Shown here piece after piece: positions 33,307 through 42,117 of a DNA stretch of 64,000 nucleotides. The first letter of the stretch is position 1. Every line of letters starts with the position of its first letter. The DNA comes from Comamonas sp. Y33R10-2 (GTDB taxonomy: Bacteria; Pseudomonadota; Gammaproteobacteria; Burkholderiales; Burkholderiaceae_C), in contig NZ_CP079925.1 in NCBI RefSeq assembly GCF_019355935.1, forward strand, positions 3,658,001-3,722,000, in the 5' to 3' direction. A program made the translations under genes and the position numbers. The notes under the pieces were generated by a model. It made no database searches and was not told the DNA's origin. It saw only the letters and a list, made by a program, of their open reading frames with translations.

Positions 33307-34368
33307 TTAAGTGCGCAAAATTGAAGGCGTTGCGCAATGTGTGCTGGCCGCATTCATGGCGATCTCATGCTCGTGCTTGGCCGCTTCTACCGACATGGCT
33401 TGAGGCAGCGCCACGGCATTTTTAACGGCCAAAATTTCGGCCATCACACTCACTGCAATCTCGGCCGGGGTCTTGCTGCCGATGTACAGGCCAATAGGGC
33501 CGCGCAGTCTTGCCAGCGTTGCTTGCGTCTCGCCAAAGTGCTCCATCATCCGCTCGCGCCGCGCTTGGTTGTTGCGGCGTGAGCCGATGGCTCCCACGTA
33601 GAAGGCGGCGCTGCGCATGGCTTCGAGCAGGGCTAAATCATCTAACTTTGGGTCGTGGGTCAGGGCCACGATGCAGCTGCGCGCATCGGGCTTGAAGGCG
33701 GTGACGGCGTCATCTGGCATGTCCATCACCTTGCTGACTTGCGGCACAGACCAGCTGCCCATGTATTCATCGCGTGGGTCGCAGACGGTGACGGTGAAGC
33801 CATTGAACAGCGCCATGGTGGCCAGATACTCGGCCAGTGCGCCCGCACCAATCAACAGCATGCGGTAGCCGGGGCCGAGATGGTTGGTGAGGGTGAGGCC
33901 GTCAAACTCTAGTGCATGGGGCTGCTTTGCCGTTTGCAATTGAACGCCGCCAGTTGCGCAGTTCACGATGCGCTTGACCAGAGAGCCGGCTTCAAGCTGG
34001 GTGACTAGCTCTTGCAGGCTGGCTGCGTCGGGGTTGAACTCCAGTAGCAATTCAAGTGTGCCGCCGCAAGGCAGGCCAAAGCGGTGGGCTTCATCAGCGC
34101 TGACGCCATAGCGCACCAATTGCGGTGGACCTTCAGGAATGCCTTTGTGTTTGTTGAGCGACTGCGTGTGGCGAGCAATTAGGTCGTCTTCAATGCAGCC
34201 ACCAGATACTGAGCCAATGGCGCGGCCGTCTTCACGCAAAGCCATCATGGAGCCTACAGGGCGAGGTGATGAGCCCCAGGTGCGCACCACGGTTGCCAGC
34301 AAGGCGCGTTGCCCATCGCTTCGCCAGTCGCGCAGGGCTTTGAGAACCAAAACGTCGATGTTGTCCAT
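33307..34368 (-). CDS. XdhC/CoxI family protein
   Basis: 353 aa. The N-terminal XdhC_CoxI domain (TVVRTWGSSPRPVGSMMALREDG, then SGGCIEDDLI) and C-terminal XdhC Rossmann domain (about 165-320; LLIGAGALAEYLATMA, VGAIGSRRNN) are both present. Such proteins insert or mature the sulfurated molybdenum cofactor in xanthine or carbon-monoxide dehydrogenase-type enzymes. No such enzyme gene is in the window. A second, shorter homologue lies on the other strand at 35.4 kb, on the far side of tRNA-Pro. Confidence 0.9.
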   Translation of the reverse strand: MDNIDVLVLKALRDWRSDGQRALLATVVRTWGSSPRPVGSMMALREDGRAIGSVSGGCIEDDLIARHTQSLNKHKGIPEGPPQLVRYGVSADEAHRFGLPCGGTLELLLEFNPDAASLQELVTQLEAGSLVKRIVNCATGGVQLQTAKQPHALEFDGLTLTNHLGPGYRMLLIGAGALAEYLATMALFNGFTVTVCDPRDEYMGSWSVPQVSKVMDMPDDAVTAFKPDARSCIVALTHDPKLDDLALLEAMRSAAFYVGAIGSRRNNQARRERMMEHFGETQATLARLRGPIGLYIGSKTPAEIAVSVMAEILAVKNAVALPQAMSVEAAKHEHEIAMNAASTHCATPSILRT

Positions 34369-34405
34369 TCGCTATCCCTTCTTAGATATCGAGTGTTCAG
34401 ACGGA

Positions 34406-34438
34406 CAAAAGGGGCTAGATTTTTCAATCTAGCCCCTT
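34406..34438 (-). terminator. Terminator of tRNA-Pro
   Basis: AAGGGGCTAGATT and AATCTAGCCCCTT form a 13-bp stem; the minus strand continues with TTTGTCC. Confidence 0.85.
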
Positions 34439-34444
34439 GTCGTT

Positions 34445-34521
34445 TGGTCGGAGCGGCGGGATTCGAACTCGCGACCCTCTGCTCCCAAAGCAGATGCGCT
34501 ACCAGGCTGCGCTACGCTCCG
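34445..34521 (-). tRNA. tRNA-Pro(TGG)
   Basis: 77 nt on the minus strand, CCA encoded. The acceptor begins CGGAGCG and pairs with CGCTCCG; the anticodon loop in CTGCTTTGGGAGCAG gives TGG. Single gene. Confidence 0.95.
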
Positions 34522-34657
34522 TAAGCCTCAATTCTAGCGCAGTTTTGAGTACTCATTTTTGAGTGAGCGACTTTTCTTGAAAAGTTGATGCTCGTGGCCG
34601 CGATAGAGAAGACTTTGCACGATCAAGGCGCTTACTCAATGCGCTTACTTCAGGCGC

Positions 34658-35137
34658 TCACTCACCGCGTTGCCCTTCGGTCAGTGTGTCGAGCTGAAAG
34701 CGACCTGATTTGTCCCACAGCCAAGTATCGGTGTAGGTCACAGATTGCCCTGAAGTGGGGAAGGGGGCTGCGGCTCGCACGGAGCGTTCAATCTCGGCCA
34801 CTACCTCCGGGGCATGGCTGGGTTTGCGCATCCAATTGAGGTTTTTCACACGGCCCTGTCCGTCGATTTGAACTTGTAGCACGCCAATCGCATACAGCAT
34901 GGGGGGCAGCATGCCTTTGTAGATGCGGTTGGAGTTGCGCTCATACAGATGCAGCGCCACTTGCTTGCGGTAGCTGGGGCTGGCCTTGTCAGCAGGCGTT
35001 TTCCCAATGGAGGGGCTTTGCGGAGCAATCTGGCAAGCCGTCAGCACGGCTGCTGCGGCGGTCATGAGTGCCGCGCGCAGCCATTTCAGGGGACGCTGAG
35101 GTGGAGTGCTGCGGGTGTGTTCAGGGGTATCAGGCAT
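34658..35137 (-). CDS. Lipoprotein with TonB C-terminal-like domain
   Basis: 159 aa. The signal region (18-35) ends with lipobox LTAC (C35). The mature part has a TonB-type fold signature (YAIGVLQVQIDGQGRVKNLNWMRKPSHAPEVVAEIERSVRAAAPFP), which in other proteins binds outer-membrane transporters. There is no transmembrane helix or Pro-rich linker, so it is not a full TonB. Role unknown; probably a periplasmic face lipoprotein. Confidence 0.78.
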   Translation of the reverse strand: MPDTPEHTRSTPPQRPLKWLRAALMTAAAAVLTACQIAPQSPSIGKTPADKASPSYRKQVALHLYERNSNRIYKGMLPPMLYAIGVLQVQIDGQGRVKNLNWMRKPSHAPEVVAEIERSVRAAAPFPTSGQSVTYTDTWLWDKSGRFQLDTLTEGQRGE

Positions 35138-35376
35138 GTCGCTAAGCGTAGCCGTAAATGATGCAGGGTCAACGCTGCTGCGGCGATACCGGGCAGGCCG
35201 GAGTGAAAAAACTGCAACCAGTCGTCAATCTGCTTGTGAATATGGGTCTACTTAGCAAGCGATGCGTTCATAAGCGTCAGGTTAGGCTGCTCATACAGCG
35301 GCACGACTTTTCTTAAGCGAACTTCACTTCAAAATACAGGCATATCGTTAACTCTTGAAGCTAAAAGCCTGTCGCC
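35138..35376. other. Intergenic, no gene seen
   Basis: 239 bp between divergent genes. No convincing promoter or open frame beyond short background. Confidence 0.5.
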
Positions 35377-36198
35377 ATGTGGAGTGAAACCCAGCAGAAA
35401 ATTTTGACCTGTTTAGTGCAGCAGCCGCTGTGCTGGGTGCGGGTGCAAGCCGCTCGCGGCTCTGTGCCGCGCGAAGACGGTGCTTGGATGGCCGTGTTTG
35501 CCGACGATGTCATGGGCACGATTGGCGGCGGGCATTTGGAGTGGCAGGCCATTGCACAGGCTCGGCAGTTATTGCTGCAATGGAAAGCCGAGCCTTTAGT
35601 AACCCGTGAGCATGTACAGCGCTATGCCTTGGGGCCCAGTCTGGGGCAATGCTGCGGTGGTGCATTAGAGCTGCATTACGAAGGGTTTGATGCTGTTGAT
35701 ATGCAGCGAGTGCGCGCTTTGCTGATCGAGCCATCGCAGAGCGTGGCCTTGTTTGGCGCAGGCCATGTAGGTCATGCCTTGGTTCGCATATTGCGCAGCC
35801 TGCCGTACAAGGTTATTTGGGTCGATAGCCGCGATGCGGTCTTTCCGCAGCAAGAGCAAATTGGCGTGCAATGTGAGCATTCCGACCCAGTGCAGGCCGC
35901 AGTGGCGCAACTGCCTGCGCAATCTCAGGTACTGATCATGAGCTTTAGCCATGCAGAAGATCTGGAGGTGGTGGCGCAATGCTTGCTGCGCCAGCGTGAA
36001 CGGGGTGATCTGCCTTTTGTGGGCCTGATTGGAAGCAAGACTAAATGGGCGAGCTTCAGTAGCCGTCTGCGCAGCCGTGGTTTCAGCGATGAGGAGTTGG
36101 CCCACATCACTTGCCCAATTGGCGTGCCGGGCATTGCAGGCAAAGAGCCCGAGGTAATTGCGGTGGCGGTGGCCGCTCAGCTTTTGCAGCGCAGGTAG
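35377..36198 (+). CDS. xdhC: Xanthine dehydrogenase accessory protein XdhC
   Basis: 273 aa, the normal XdhC length. N-terminal domain WVRVQAARGSVPREDGAWM and GTIGGGHLEWQAI; Rossmann-like C-terminal domain (VALFGAGHVGHALVRIL near 120-136, then GLIGSKTKWASF). It binds molybdenum cofactor and helps its sulfuration and insertion into XdhB. It is followed after 280 bp by the urate hydroxylase gene, so a purine-degradation context is clear, though xdhA and xdhB must be elsewhere. Confidence 0.9.
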   Translation: MWSETQQKILTCLVQQPLCWVRVQAARGSVPREDGAWMAVFADDVMGTIGGGHLEWQAIAQARQLLLQWKAEPLVTREHVQRYALGPSLGQCCGGALELHYEGFDAVDMQRVRALLIEPSQSVALFGAGHVGHALVRILRSLPYKVIWVDSRDAVFPQQEQIGVQCEHSDPVQAAVAQLPAQSQVLIMSFSHAEDLEVVAQCLLRQRERGDLPFVGLIGSKTKWASFSSRLRSRGFSDEELAHITCPIGVPGIAGKEPEVIAVAVAAQLLQRR

Positions 36199-36478
36199 TT
36201 TGCATGGGTTGACGCTGCAGCACCATAAGCGACGCAATCCTTGTGGCTTTACTCCACGCCAGTCGTTAAGTCTGCCCTTGGCTTTGGCGTAAAGAAAATA
36301 ACTGGCTGGCCTTGGATTCCAGTCAGATAGCAAAAAATTGTATACACTTTGTGCTGACAGAATGGTCGCAGCGGTGCCTTGAAGCGTTTGCTTTTGGTGC
36401 GCGGCCTTTTCTTCTGCTCAGAGCGCCCGCAGTGGTGAGCAGCTTGCACGGCAGCCCTTCGCTGCCAAGGGTAGAGCT
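36199..36478. other. Intergenic between xdhC and puuD
   Basis: 280 bp. TTGTATACACTTTGTGCTGACA (near 36339) contains TTGTATAC, resembling sites of GntR or LysR regulators, but the assignment is not secure. No gene is seen. Confidence 0.3.
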
Positions 36479-37756
36479 ATGGAAAGCTACATTCTCGACT
36501 GGGCCGGCCTGCTTCTCAGGTGGCTGCACGTCATTACCGCCATTGCATGGGTCGGCTCTTCCTTTTATTTCGTGTTCTTAGACAGCAGCTTGACGCCGCC
36601 CTTGGATGAAGATCTAAAGAAGCAAGGCGTGAGCGGTGAGCTATGGGCGGTGCACGGCGGCGGTTTTTACCACCCCGTCAAGTTCAACGTATCGCCCCCC
36701 AAGATGCCAGATCACCTGCACTGGTTTTATTGGGAAAGCTACAGCACATGGTTGTCTGGTTTTGCGCTGCTGACGGTTTCTTACCTGTGGAATGCCAACA
36801 TCTACCTCGTAACCCCGGGTGATCCCAATGCGATGAGTTCGGCTGCCGCGATTGCTTCGGCGTTGGCCTTCTTAGTGGTCTTTTGGCTGCTGTATGACTT
36901 GATCTGCCGCTGCTTCGGTCAAAAAAAGAACGGCGATGCTACGGTGGGGGCTCTGGTATTCGTCCTCGTCTGCATTAGCGCTTACTTGGCTTGCCACATT
37001 TTCCCTGGTCAAGCGGCTTTCTTGCTGATGGGGGCCATGCTGGCTACCTCAATGAGCGCGAATGTGTTCTTCTGGATCATTCCCGGCCAGCGCAAGGTGG
37101 TTGCCGCTTTAAAGGCGGGTGATCCCGTCGATCCACGCCACGGCCAGCGCGCCAAGCAGCGCAGCGTGCACAACACCTACTTCACCTTGCCCGTGCTGTT
37201 TGCCATGTTGTCGAACCACTATGGCTGGTTGTACAGCCACAAGATGAACTGGGCTGTGCTGATTTTGATGATGTTTGCCGGTGCCGCGATTCGTCAATTC
37301 TTTGTGATGCGCCATGGCTACAAGCTGGGTCGCAACAGCCACCCCTTGCCTTACGCCGTAGTGGGTGTTATTGCCCTGATGGCTGTGTTTGTTTGGCTAA
37401 AGCCTCCTGTTGCTTCATCTATCAAGGCTTCTATTGCTACCACTTCTATAGCTGCGCCTGCTGCAGATCAGCCTGTGACAGCCGCCGCGCCCGTCGCGTC
37501 CGTCCCAGTAGGGGGCAATGACTTTGCCAAGGTCAATGCAGTCTTTCAGCAGCATTGCGTGCTGTGCCATGGCGCAGCTATTCAGCAAAAGGGGATTCGT
37601 ATGGATTCGCCCGAAGCAGTGAAGTCGCACGCTCAGCAGATTTATCAGCAGGTGATTCAGCTGCGAAAAATGCCTTTTGGTAACCCAGATGCCTTGTCTG
37701 GCGAGGAGCGCAAGCTGATTAAGACTTGGTATGAGTCTGGCGCTGCGGTGAACTGA
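36479..37756 (+). CDS. puuD: Urate hydroxylase PuuD (membrane, with cytochrome c domain)
   Basis: 425 aa. The N-terminal part (1-300) is a membrane domain with about eight hydrophobic segments and the family beginning WAGLLLRWLHVITAIAWVG. A Ala/Pro-rich linker (about 305-345) leads to a C-terminal cytochrome c domain with haem motif CVLCH (near 360). PuuD oxidises urate to 5-hydroxyisourate and passes electrons to the respiratory chain, replacing soluble uricase. The next gene is a Crp/Fnr regulator after a terminator. Confidence 0.9.
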   Translation: MESYILDWAGLLLRWLHVITAIAWVGSSFYFVFLDSSLTPPLDEDLKKQGVSGELWAVHGGGFYHPVKFNVSPPKMPDHLHWFYWESYSTWLSGFALLTVSYLWNANIYLVTPGDPNAMSSAAAIASALAFLVVFWLLYDLICRCFGQKKNGDATVGALVFVLVCISAYLACHIFPGQAAFLLMGAMLATSMSANVFFWIIPGQRKVVAALKAGDPVDPRHGQRAKQRSVHNTYFTLPVLFAMLSNHYGWLYSHKMNWAVLILMMFAGAAIRQFFVMRHGYKLGRNSHPLPYAVVGVIALMAVFVWLKPPVASSIKASIATTSIAAPAADQPVTAAAPVASVPVGGNDFAKVNAVFQQHCVLCHGAAIQQKGIRMDSPEAVKSHAQQIYQQVIQLRKMPFGNPDALSGEERKLIKTWYESGAAVN

Positions 37757-37780
37757 GCGCCTGTTTTTAAAGAACTCAAG

Positions 37781-37806
37781 GCCGCAGTTTCGACTGCGGC
37801 TTTTTT
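37781..37806 (+). terminator. puuD terminator
   Basis: GCCGCAGT and ACTGCGGC stem, loop TTCG, followed by six T. Confidence 0.9.
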
Positions 37807-37927
37807 CATGGAAGTGAAATTTTTCACCGCTGCTACGCAAAGGTGACGTCTATTGCCTTGATGACCTGCTTCGATTGTTGACTTGGCTCAATGCGCAGCA
37901 GAGCAAAAATCGGCAAAGTTCAGGCAT

Positions 37928-38590
37928 ATGTTCACCATGCCATCCATGTCGCAAGTGGCCACCACCTTTGGGCAGCCCGAGAGTTTTGCTCCCGGTGCCT
38001 GGCTCAGGCAGCGTCGCCAACCCATAGATTCGCTGCTTTATTTAGAAAGCGGCAGCGTCATGCTGGGCGTGGAGCAGGATTTATCCATGCGCCACCAGCT
38101 TTGGCGGGTGGATGGCCCGACTTGGCTGGATGCAGCTTTTGCCCTGCAAGGGCGAGCGTCCTGTATTGATATGCAGGCTCAGACGGCAGGGCGCCTTTAT
38201 GTGATTCCTCTGACTCGCTTTGAGGCATCGGTAGCCAACCTGCCTGAGGCGGCCCAAGAGTTGCTCAAGGATTTGGCCAAGTCCTATTGCATGCAGACCG
38301 AGATGGCTGTGAGCCGGCTAGCTCAGGGGGCTGAAGCCCGCTGCGCCCAGTGGTTGCTGAGCCATGCAACAGTTGATCCAACCCCGCATACCAATCCCCA
38401 TGCTGAGGGCGCAAGTCTGCGCGTCACGCTCAACGCCCGTAAGCGCCTGATTGCGGCGCAGCTAGGGATTGCCCCAGAAACTTTCTCCCGCGTGCTCAGG
38501 CAGTTGCGTGAGCACGGATTGATCGCTGGACGTGGCAACGTCATTGAGTTGCCCCAGCCGGGAGCGCTGAAAATGCTGGCGCTGGGGTAA
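37928..38590 (+). CDS. Crp/Fnr family transcriptional regulator
   Basis: 220 aa from the ATG at 37928 (the frame is open from a TTG at 37883). An N-terminal cNMP-binding-type beta-roll (about 20-120) is followed by a helix-turn-helix with RKRLIAAQLGIAPETFSRVLRQLREHGLI. There is no N-terminal Cys cluster as in Fnr. The cNMP pocket residues RSA are not evident, so the effector may not be cAMP. It lies between puuD and a GGDEF protein and has no tight operon mate. The precise start is uncertain between 37928 and 37937. Confidence 0.88.
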   Translation: MFTMPSMSQVATTFGQPESFAPGAWLRQRRQPIDSLLYLESGSVMLGVEQDLSMRHQLWRVDGPTWLDAAFALQGRASCIDMQAQTAGRLYVIPLTRFEASVANLPEAAQELLKDLAKSYCMQTEMAVSRLAQGAEARCAQWLLSHATVDPTPHTNPHAEGASLRVTLNARKRLIAAQLGIAPETFSRVLRQLREHGLIAGRGNVIELPQPGALKMLALG

Positions 38591-38723
38591 GTCCCGGGGC
38601 ACGCTGTAGGCCATATAGCGCTTGGTTTTGCGCCTCATAGGAGGTCGTTGAAGGAGTGCGGGACGACAGCCTCCGGGGTTTCCTCTCGTGAGGCTGAGTG
38701 CATGGGCTCTCTATATTGAAGCC

Positions 38724-40934
38724 ATGTCAGACACTGTTCCATTCATGCAAGCAGGATCCTCATGGGCTCAGACGCAGCCTGAGGAGGCCGCTTTGGGTGC
38801 GCATGTGGGCATGTTGAGCAAAAAACCCGGCCCCATGCTGCGCAGCATGGTGTTGCTTGCCATGATTGCGGTGCTGTTAGTGGGCGCGGGCACAGCGGCA
38901 TGGATGGCCTACTCCATGCGCCAAGTGGTGCTGGATGGCGTGCTGCCTGCGCATACCAAAGCGTTGGAGTATTCGGCGCGCTCCTTGGTGTTTCGGGTTG
39001 AGCAGCAGCAAAAGCCTTTGCAAAGCCTGGCCGCTCTGTTGTCAGAGCATATGCAGGATTCTCCGGAAGCGATGGAGGTCATGCTCAGGCAGCAGGCGTT
39101 TTGGGGGCAGCAGTTTGAACAAGTTCAACTGGCCAATGCCAAGGGGCAGTTGCTGCTGAATCTGCACAAGCAGCAAGCCAAGCCACTGCACCAGCTCGAT
39201 GAGTCGCAGCGTGATGTACTTAAGCGGGCAATGGCTGCGGGTAAACCGATGACTCAGGCGTGGGTGCGCCCAAGTGATGCGGGTTTAAAGCTGGAGTTTT
39301 ATAACGTGGTGCCGCTGCGCAACGCGCAAAGCAAACTCGTGGGGGTGCTGGGCGGCAGTTACACCGTGCCGCTGGCTATGCTTTTTTCACTGGAGAGCGA
39401 TTCCAGCAATACCGGCAGTCAACTACTGCTGGTCGATCGTGAGTTCAAGCCTTTGGCGATCAGCGTCAAGGCGGAGTGGCAAATACCTGCGGCTGCAAAT
39501 GTTGCAGCACTGAGCAAAGAGCTTGAGCCAGCTTGGATCAATACCGCGCAGGCTGGCGCTGTCAGCGAGCAGCGCAATAACAAAATTATCAGTGCCATGC
39601 CCTTGCCTTGGGCGCAATGGACGCTGCTTAAAGTCAGCGATGTGCAGGACTGGGCACCCGGTATTTCGTTTACCAAAATGGGCTGGCTTGCTGCGGCATT
39701 GCTGGTGGCGGCGCTAGTGCTCGGCGCGGTGTTGTGCTTGATTGCTTATCCGCTGACGGCCTTGTACCGCACGGTTGAGTGGGCAGGGCATCGCGGCTTG
39801 ATGCTGGAAGTAGATTCATCCGTTCGCGGAGCCCACTGGTGGCAGGCCCTGTCTGCACATGATTGGGGCGAAGCGCAGACTTTGCGCACCGCATTGCAGG
39901 CATTGGGCGGCGGCTATGAGGTGCATGGCGAGCGCGAGCGTCAGCTGGAGCTGCAACTGCAAACGCTAATGGACTATGCGCCTGTGGGCTCGATCGTCAC
40001 GCATGGCCTGAAGGTGCAGCGGGTGGGCCTGCAGGCGGCCAGAGTTTTGGGCTATCAGCCCAGAGAAATGCTGGACCTGCCAATACGCGACCTGTGCGCT
40101 ACAGATGCGGATTTCATCAGCTTGACGCAGCGCGTTCACCGAGAGTTAGAGACTTATGGAAAATTTAATAGCGAAGTCTGCTTGATGCGTAAGGACTTGA
40201 GCCCGATATGGGTTCGAATCCACGGGCAAAGCATGCGACGTATGAGCATGAACACGGATAGAGGGCCGGCAGTTCAGGAGTCAGATGAGCCCTACCTCGT
40301 CTGGGAGCTCGAAGATGCCAGCGCGCAGCGCCAATTGCGAGAGCAGTCCCGTTGGAAAGCCATGCACGACCCGTTAACGCGGCTGCCCAACCGTGAAGCT
40401 TTTGTCTTGCACCTGCAAGAGTGGCTGGGTGAATATCACTCGACTGGCGATCATGGCGGCTCTGATGCCTCTAGTGTGCTGAGTGCAGCGAAGGCGGCTA
40501 GCCTTACATCGGCAGATCCGGCGATGCATGGCGTCGTGCTCTACGTGGATATTGACCATTTCTCTCAGGTCAACCGCCAAGGCGGGCGAGAGGTGGGGGA
40601 TGAAGTACTGGGCCATATTGCCCGGCTCATTGAAGCCACTGTGCGCCCGCATGGCTGGGTCGCCCGTGTGGGAGGCGATGAGTTTGGCATTCTCATGGCC
40701 GGTGTGGGTCGCGAAGAAGGTATGCGCCAAGCACAGCTGCTGTGCATGGCGATTCAGGATTGGGACGGAAACTATCAAGGCCAGCGCTACACCTTAAGTG
40801 CCAGCATTGGCATGCTGCTACTAGACGCGAGTTATCACACGGGAGAGTCGGCCTTCAAGTCTGTCGATATGGCTTGCTATGTTGCCAAGCGCAAGGGGCG
40901 AAATCGCGTCGAGGTAATGGCTGCTGCCGTGTGA
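38724..40934 (+). CDS. Diguanylate cyclase with extracellular sensor and PAS domains
   Basis: 736 aa from the ATG at 38724 (MSDTVPFMQ). Membrane segments at about 45-70 and 315-345 flank a periplasmic ligand-binding domain of Cache type. A PAS domain covers about 415-540, then a GGDEF domain (about 575-735) with an intact RVGGDEFGIL active site, and VDIDHFSQVN for substrate binding. It would make cyclic-di-GMP from GTP upon sensing an external signal. There is no EAL domain. No inhibitory RxxD site was looked for exhaustively. Confidence 0.9.
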   Translation: MSDTVPFMQAGSSWAQTQPEEAALGAHVGMLSKKPGPMLRSMVLLAMIAVLLVGAGTAAWMAYSMRQVVLDGVLPAHTKALEYSARSLVFRVEQQQKPLQSLAALLSEHMQDSPEAMEVMLRQQAFWGQQFEQVQLANAKGQLLLNLHKQQAKPLHQLDESQRDVLKRAMAAGKPMTQAWVRPSDAGLKLEFYNVVPLRNAQSKLVGVLGGSYTVPLAMLFSLESDSSNTGSQLLLVDREFKPLAISVKAEWQIPAAANVAALSKELEPAWINTAQAGAVSEQRNNKIISAMPLPWAQWTLLKVSDVQDWAPGISFTKMGWLAAALLVAALVLGAVLCLIAYPLTALYRTVEWAGHRGLMLEVDSSVRGAHWWQALSAHDWGEAQTLRTALQALGGGYEVHGERERQLELQLQTLMDYAPVGSIVTHGLKVQRVGLQAARVLGYQPREMLDLPIRDLCATDADFISLTQRVHRELETYGKFNSEVCLMRKDLSPIWVRIHGQSMRRMSMNTDRGPAVQESDEPYLVWELEDASAQRQLREQSRWKAMHDPLTRLPNREAFVLHLQEWLGEYHSTGDHGGSDASSVLSAAKAASLTSADPAMHGVVLYVDIDHFSQVNRQGGREVGDEVLGHIARLIEATVRPHGWVARVGGDEFGILMAGVGREEGMRQAQLLCMAIQDWDGNYQGQRYTLSASIGMLLLDASYHTGESAFKSVDMACYVAKRKGRNRVEVMAAAV

Positions 40935-41108
40935 GTGCTTTGTATGAGCACTGTGTGTCTAGCGCGCAACCCTGGCGTCTCTCATTTGACGAAACCGCAT
41001 GACTGGCTGAGTTACGCTCTGATACTGCTTTTTGAAAACACAGGAATAGGGCGGCCGGACTTGAGTAAGTGCTTAGGTAAGTGCTTAAGTTTTAGAGGCC
41101 CGAGACTC

Positions 41109-42041
41109 ATGCGCGACCAGACCTTGTTTGACAAGATAGACCTGCACCTGATTCGGGTGCTGCACACGGTGCTGACTGAGCGCAGTGTCTCACGGGCTGC
41201 GCTGCGTTTGGGCATGCACCAGCCGGCGGTGTCTGCATCATTGCGCCGCTTGCGTGAGTTGGCGGGCGATCCTTTGCTGGTGCGCTCGGGCGCGCAGATG
41301 CAACCTACCGATGTGGGGCTGGCCATGCTTCAGCCCTCTGCAGATATTTTGCGTGCGGCTGAAGGTCTGTTTAGCGATGCGCGTCCTTTTGATCCCCGCA
41401 CTGCAACTCGCACGTTTCGCATTGCCGCCAGTGACTATTTAGATCCGCAGTTTCTGCCTCGGCTGATGGCCACCCTGAAAGCGCAGGCTCCCAATTGCCC
41501 GGTGGATTTGTTGCCGTTGACGGCAGAAGCGCACTACGAAGGCCAATTGGCCAATGGTGAGATGGATGTGGTGATTGGCAACTGGCCCCAGCCGCCTGAA
41601 GGCTTGCACATGGCCAAGCTTTTTGAGGACGAGGTGGTCTGCCTCGTCAGCCCCAAGCACCCGGCAGTGCGCCGCGGCTGGGATGTGCCGCAGTGGCTGC
41701 AGGCAGAGCATATTGCCCCCACCCCTGCGTATCCCGGTGCTTTGGGTGTGATTGATGAGCAATTGGCAGGCATGGGCTTGAGCCGCCAAGTGGTTGCACG
41801 CTGCGGGCATTTCAGCCTGATACCGGACATGGTGGCATCAAGTTTGCTTGTGATGACATCGGGCCGTTTATTCTGCGAGCGCTTTACACAACGCCTGCCT
41901 TTGGCCATCTTGCCTTGCCCTGTGGAGTTTCCGCCACTGGTGTATTACCAGCTCTGGCATGCCCGTTCGCATGCGGGTGCCGCCACGCGCTGGCTGCGCG
42001 ATGTTGTGAAAAGCGTGGCGCTAACGCTTCGAAATCAATAG
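41109..42041 (+). CDS. LysR family transcriptional regulator
   Basis: 310 aa from the ATG at 41109 (MRDQTLFDK). The frame is open up to 40935, but the first 58 codons do not resemble the family. An N-terminal winged helix (about 5-65; AALRLGMHQPAVSASLRRLRELAGDPLLVRSG) and the PBP2-type effector domain (about 95-305) are present. It lies 76 bp upstream of the purine ABC transporter genes on the same strand, and is a likely local regulator. Confidence 0.88.
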   Translation: MRDQTLFDKIDLHLIRVLHTVLTERSVSRAALRLGMHQPAVSASLRRLRELAGDPLLVRSGAQMQPTDVGLAMLQPSADILRAAEGLFSDARPFDPRTATRTFRIAASDYLDPQFLPRLMATLKAQAPNCPVDLLPLTAEAHYEGQLANGEMDVVIGNWPQPPEGLHMAKLFEDEVVCLVSPKHPAVRRGWDVPQWLQAEHIAPTPAYPGALGVIDEQLAGMGLSRQVVARCGHFSLIPDMVASSLLVMTSGRLFCERFTQRLPLAILPCPVEFPPLVYYQLWHARSHAGAATRWLRDVVKSVALTLRNQ

Positions 42042-42117
42042 CTTGTACTCCCTTACTGGTCAGCGTAGAGAGCCTGTTTGAGTCAATTTGTTATTTGAAT
42101 TGAGAGACAATCCAGCG

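Noticed and set aside
42042-42117. Purine riboswitch before the purine transporter
   Set aside because: The 76-bp leader shows no three-way-junction core or conserved loops; none was found before puuD, guaD or the BMP genes either.
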